This document shows, one piece after another, positions 60,291 through 61,458 of a stretch of DNA of 61,458 nucleotides. The stretch comes from an uncultured Oscillospiraceae bacterium (GTDB taxonomy: Bacteria; Bacillota; Clostridia; Oscillospirales; Ruminococcaceae). Where the stretch lies: contig CAJTQM010000005.1 of assembly GCA_910578255.1 (NCBI GenBank), positions 1 through 61,458 on the forward strand. The letters run 5' to 3'. Under the pieces are notes generated by a model. The model made no database searches, was not told the DNA's origin, and worked only from the letters and a program-made list of their open reading frames with translations. The first letter of the stretch is position 1. Each line of letters opens with the position of its first letter. The translations under genes were made by a program, and so were the position numbers.

Positions 60291-61162
60291 AGCAGGTAAA
60301 AAGCGGTAAGATTAAAACCTTTTGTGTGGATTGCCTGTACGACGCAGTGGGATCGCTGATTTACGGCGTTGGGATCCTCTGTTTTACGGCGCCCAATCAG
60401 GTAGCGCCCGGCGGGGTCAGCGGTGTTGCCACCCTGATCAATTTTGTGACGGGGCTGCCCATTGGCGCGATGAATCTGGCCATTAACATTCCGCTGGTGA
60501 TTATCGGATTTCTCATTTTGGGAAAAACCTTTACGGCAAAAACCCTCAAATCCGTTGTCATCATGTCGGCGGTTTTGGACTATGTGGTGGTCTATTTTCC
60601 GGTTTACACTGGAAACGCGCTATTGGCATCGCTGTTCGGCGGTGTTTGTATGGGCGCAGGATTGGCGGTTGTGTTCATGCGCGGCTCCACCACCGGCGGA
60701 TCGGATATTTTGGGCAAGCTTTTGCAGCTGAAGGCTCCCCATATTCCCATTGGCCGGATGATGCTGATTCTAGACTGTTTTGTATTGGCCGCCGCGGCGA
60801 TTGTCTATCAAAATATTGAGGCCAGCTTGTTCGGCCTGATTTCCATGTATGCCTGCTCTCAGGTGATGGACGGAATCCTGTATGGACTGGAAAACGGCAA
60901 GATGGTACATATTGTTTCCCGCAAAAACGCGGAAATCGCCAAGGACATCATTGCCCATCTGAACCGGTCGGCGACCATTTTAAAGGGAACGGGTGCGTAT
61001 TCCGGTGCAGAGATGGACGTGATTATGGTGGTTGTGCGAAAAACCGAGTATTTTAAGCTGAAAACGTTGGTTCACCGCCATGACCCGGACGCGTTTATCG
61101 TAGTGACCGAGGCGGGCGAGATCATCGGCGAGGGCTGGAAGCCCATCGAGCAGGAGAATTAG
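60287..61162 (+). CDS. YitT-family membrane protein
   Basis: A 291-residue protein: five or six hydrophobic helices (about 15-185), with the DUF161 repeats PNQVAPGGVSGVATLINFVTGLPIG and FMRGSTTGGSDILGKLLQLK, then a soluble DUF2179 domain (about 205-285, MVHIVSRKNAEIAKDIIAHLNRSATILKGTGAYSG). Transport is suspected for the family but the substrate is unknown. The start overlaps mrnC (ATGA). Confidence 0.92.
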   Translation: MKQVKSGKIKTFCVDCLYDAVGSLIYGVGILCFTAPNQVAPGGVSGVATLINFVTGLPIGAMNLAINIPLVIIGFLILGKTFTAKTLKSVVIMSAVLDYVVVYFPVYTGNALLASLFGGVCMGAGLAVVFMRGSTTGGSDILGKLLQLKAPHIPIGRMMLILDCFVLAAAAIVYQNIEASLFGLISMYACSQVMDGILYGLENGKMVHIVSRKNAEIAKDIIAHLNRSATILKGTGAYSGAEMDVIMVVVRKTEYFKLKTLVHRHDPDAFIVVTEAGEIIGEGWKPIEQEN

Positions 61163-61173
61163 GAGGTGCCGCC

Positions 61174-61458
61174 TTGAAGGTTCAGTTTGTGACCAGCGGT
61201 TTTCCCAACGGATTTACCACCTCTTTTTTAGAGCAGCTGCGCAAATTCTTGCCTCAAGCAAAAAGCTTTGTCATGGTCGCCTCGGACTTTTCCGCCCACC
61301 AAAAGTCCGAACGATATCTGGCGCAGTATTTGCGGGAATTTGCCCAAAACGGGATGGGGTTTTCCCAGGGAATGCTGGTGGACTTCTCCGTATCCCCCCA
61401 GAAGGCCGTTTCCATGATTGAGGGAGCGGACGCGGTATGGCTGTCTGGCGGGCCGACT
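61174..61458 (+). CDS. Peptidase S51-like / type 1 glutamine amidotransferase-fold protein (partial)
   Basis: The first 95 residues of a gene cut by the window edge. TTG 61174 follows AGGAGGTG. The sequence reads as a Rossmann-like fold: KVQFVTSGFPNGFTTSF, AKSFVMVASDFSAHQKSERY, then GADAVWLSGGPT, where the GG-P turn resembles the strand before the nucleophile Ser in peptidase E/cyanophycinase relatives. The catalytic residues lie beyond the edge, so the assignment is tentative. Confidence 0.7.
   Translation, partial: MKVQFVTSGFPNGFTTSFLEQLRKFLPQAKSFVMVASDFSAHQKSERYLAQYLREFAQNGMGFSQGMLVDFSVSPQKAVSMIEGADAVWLSGGPT

Overview
The window is GC-rich, densely coded chromosomal DNA of an endospore-forming Clostridia bacterium, most likely in the Oscillospirales/Ruminococcaceae-Acutalibacteraceae group. 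The evidence is Gram-positive gene content and order (rplU-prp-rpmA-obg-mrnC; ylxM-ffh-rpsP-khpA-rimM-trmD), L27 with a Prp-cleaved leader, YfmF/YfmH peptidases, a SpoIVFA/SpoIVFB-like pair behind a sigma-E-like promoter, a Spo0A-family regulator, GGAGG ribosome sites, frequent GTG/TTG starts and strong U-tailed terminators. No phage, insertion sequence, CRISPR array, rRNA or tRNA was found.

Layout. 1-4473 is mostly minus strand: the tail of an unknown gene, lysS, a Spo0A-like regulator whose phosphoacceptor Asp is Pro, a one-TM coiled-coil protein and a DUF4180 protein. 4704-11770 is an oligosaccharide block: lipoprotein binding protein, two permeases, malQ and glgP, for importing and phosphorolysing alpha-glucans; the ATPase is not here. 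11945-15047 is a BlaI/M56 pair with two operator-like palindromes over its promoter and a very large uncharacterised ectodomain on the M56 protein. 15149-22118 holds a family 4 uracil-DNA glycosylase, an Rrf2 repressor, and a sulfur/one-carbon block: metY, metF, a stand-alone MetH reactivation domain and metH. metY has an elaborate leader: promoter, palindrome, Met/Cys-rich mini-ORF and terminator. 22341-24491 is feoAB.

24675-28301 is the SRP/ribosome-maturation cluster, followed by small membrane proteins, recD2, comFC, an MreB paralogue with a changed phosphate loop, a cyclophilin lipoprotein and a nucleoside-salvage operon (deoB-cdd-pdp). 37526-38475 is a more AT-rich island with a zinc-ribbon/FtsK-gamma protein coupled to an Mrr-type nuclease. 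A HisJ-family phosphatase, an M20 peptidase, two surface glycoside-hydrolase-like proteins (the second fused to an amidase and Ig-like repeats) and the SpoIVFA/FB-like pair follow. A decayed methyltransferase gene lies at 48565-49493. The last 12 kb is housekeeping: a radical-SAM pair, rplS, M16 peptidases, lgt, folD, rplU-prp-rpmA, obg, mrnC, a YitT protein and the start of an S51-like gene.

The strongest candidates for new biology are the metY attenuator leader, the phosphorylation-site-less Spo0A homologue, the FtsK-gamma/Mrr pair and the M56 protein with its giant ectodomain. All calls come from reading the sequence; no database search was run.
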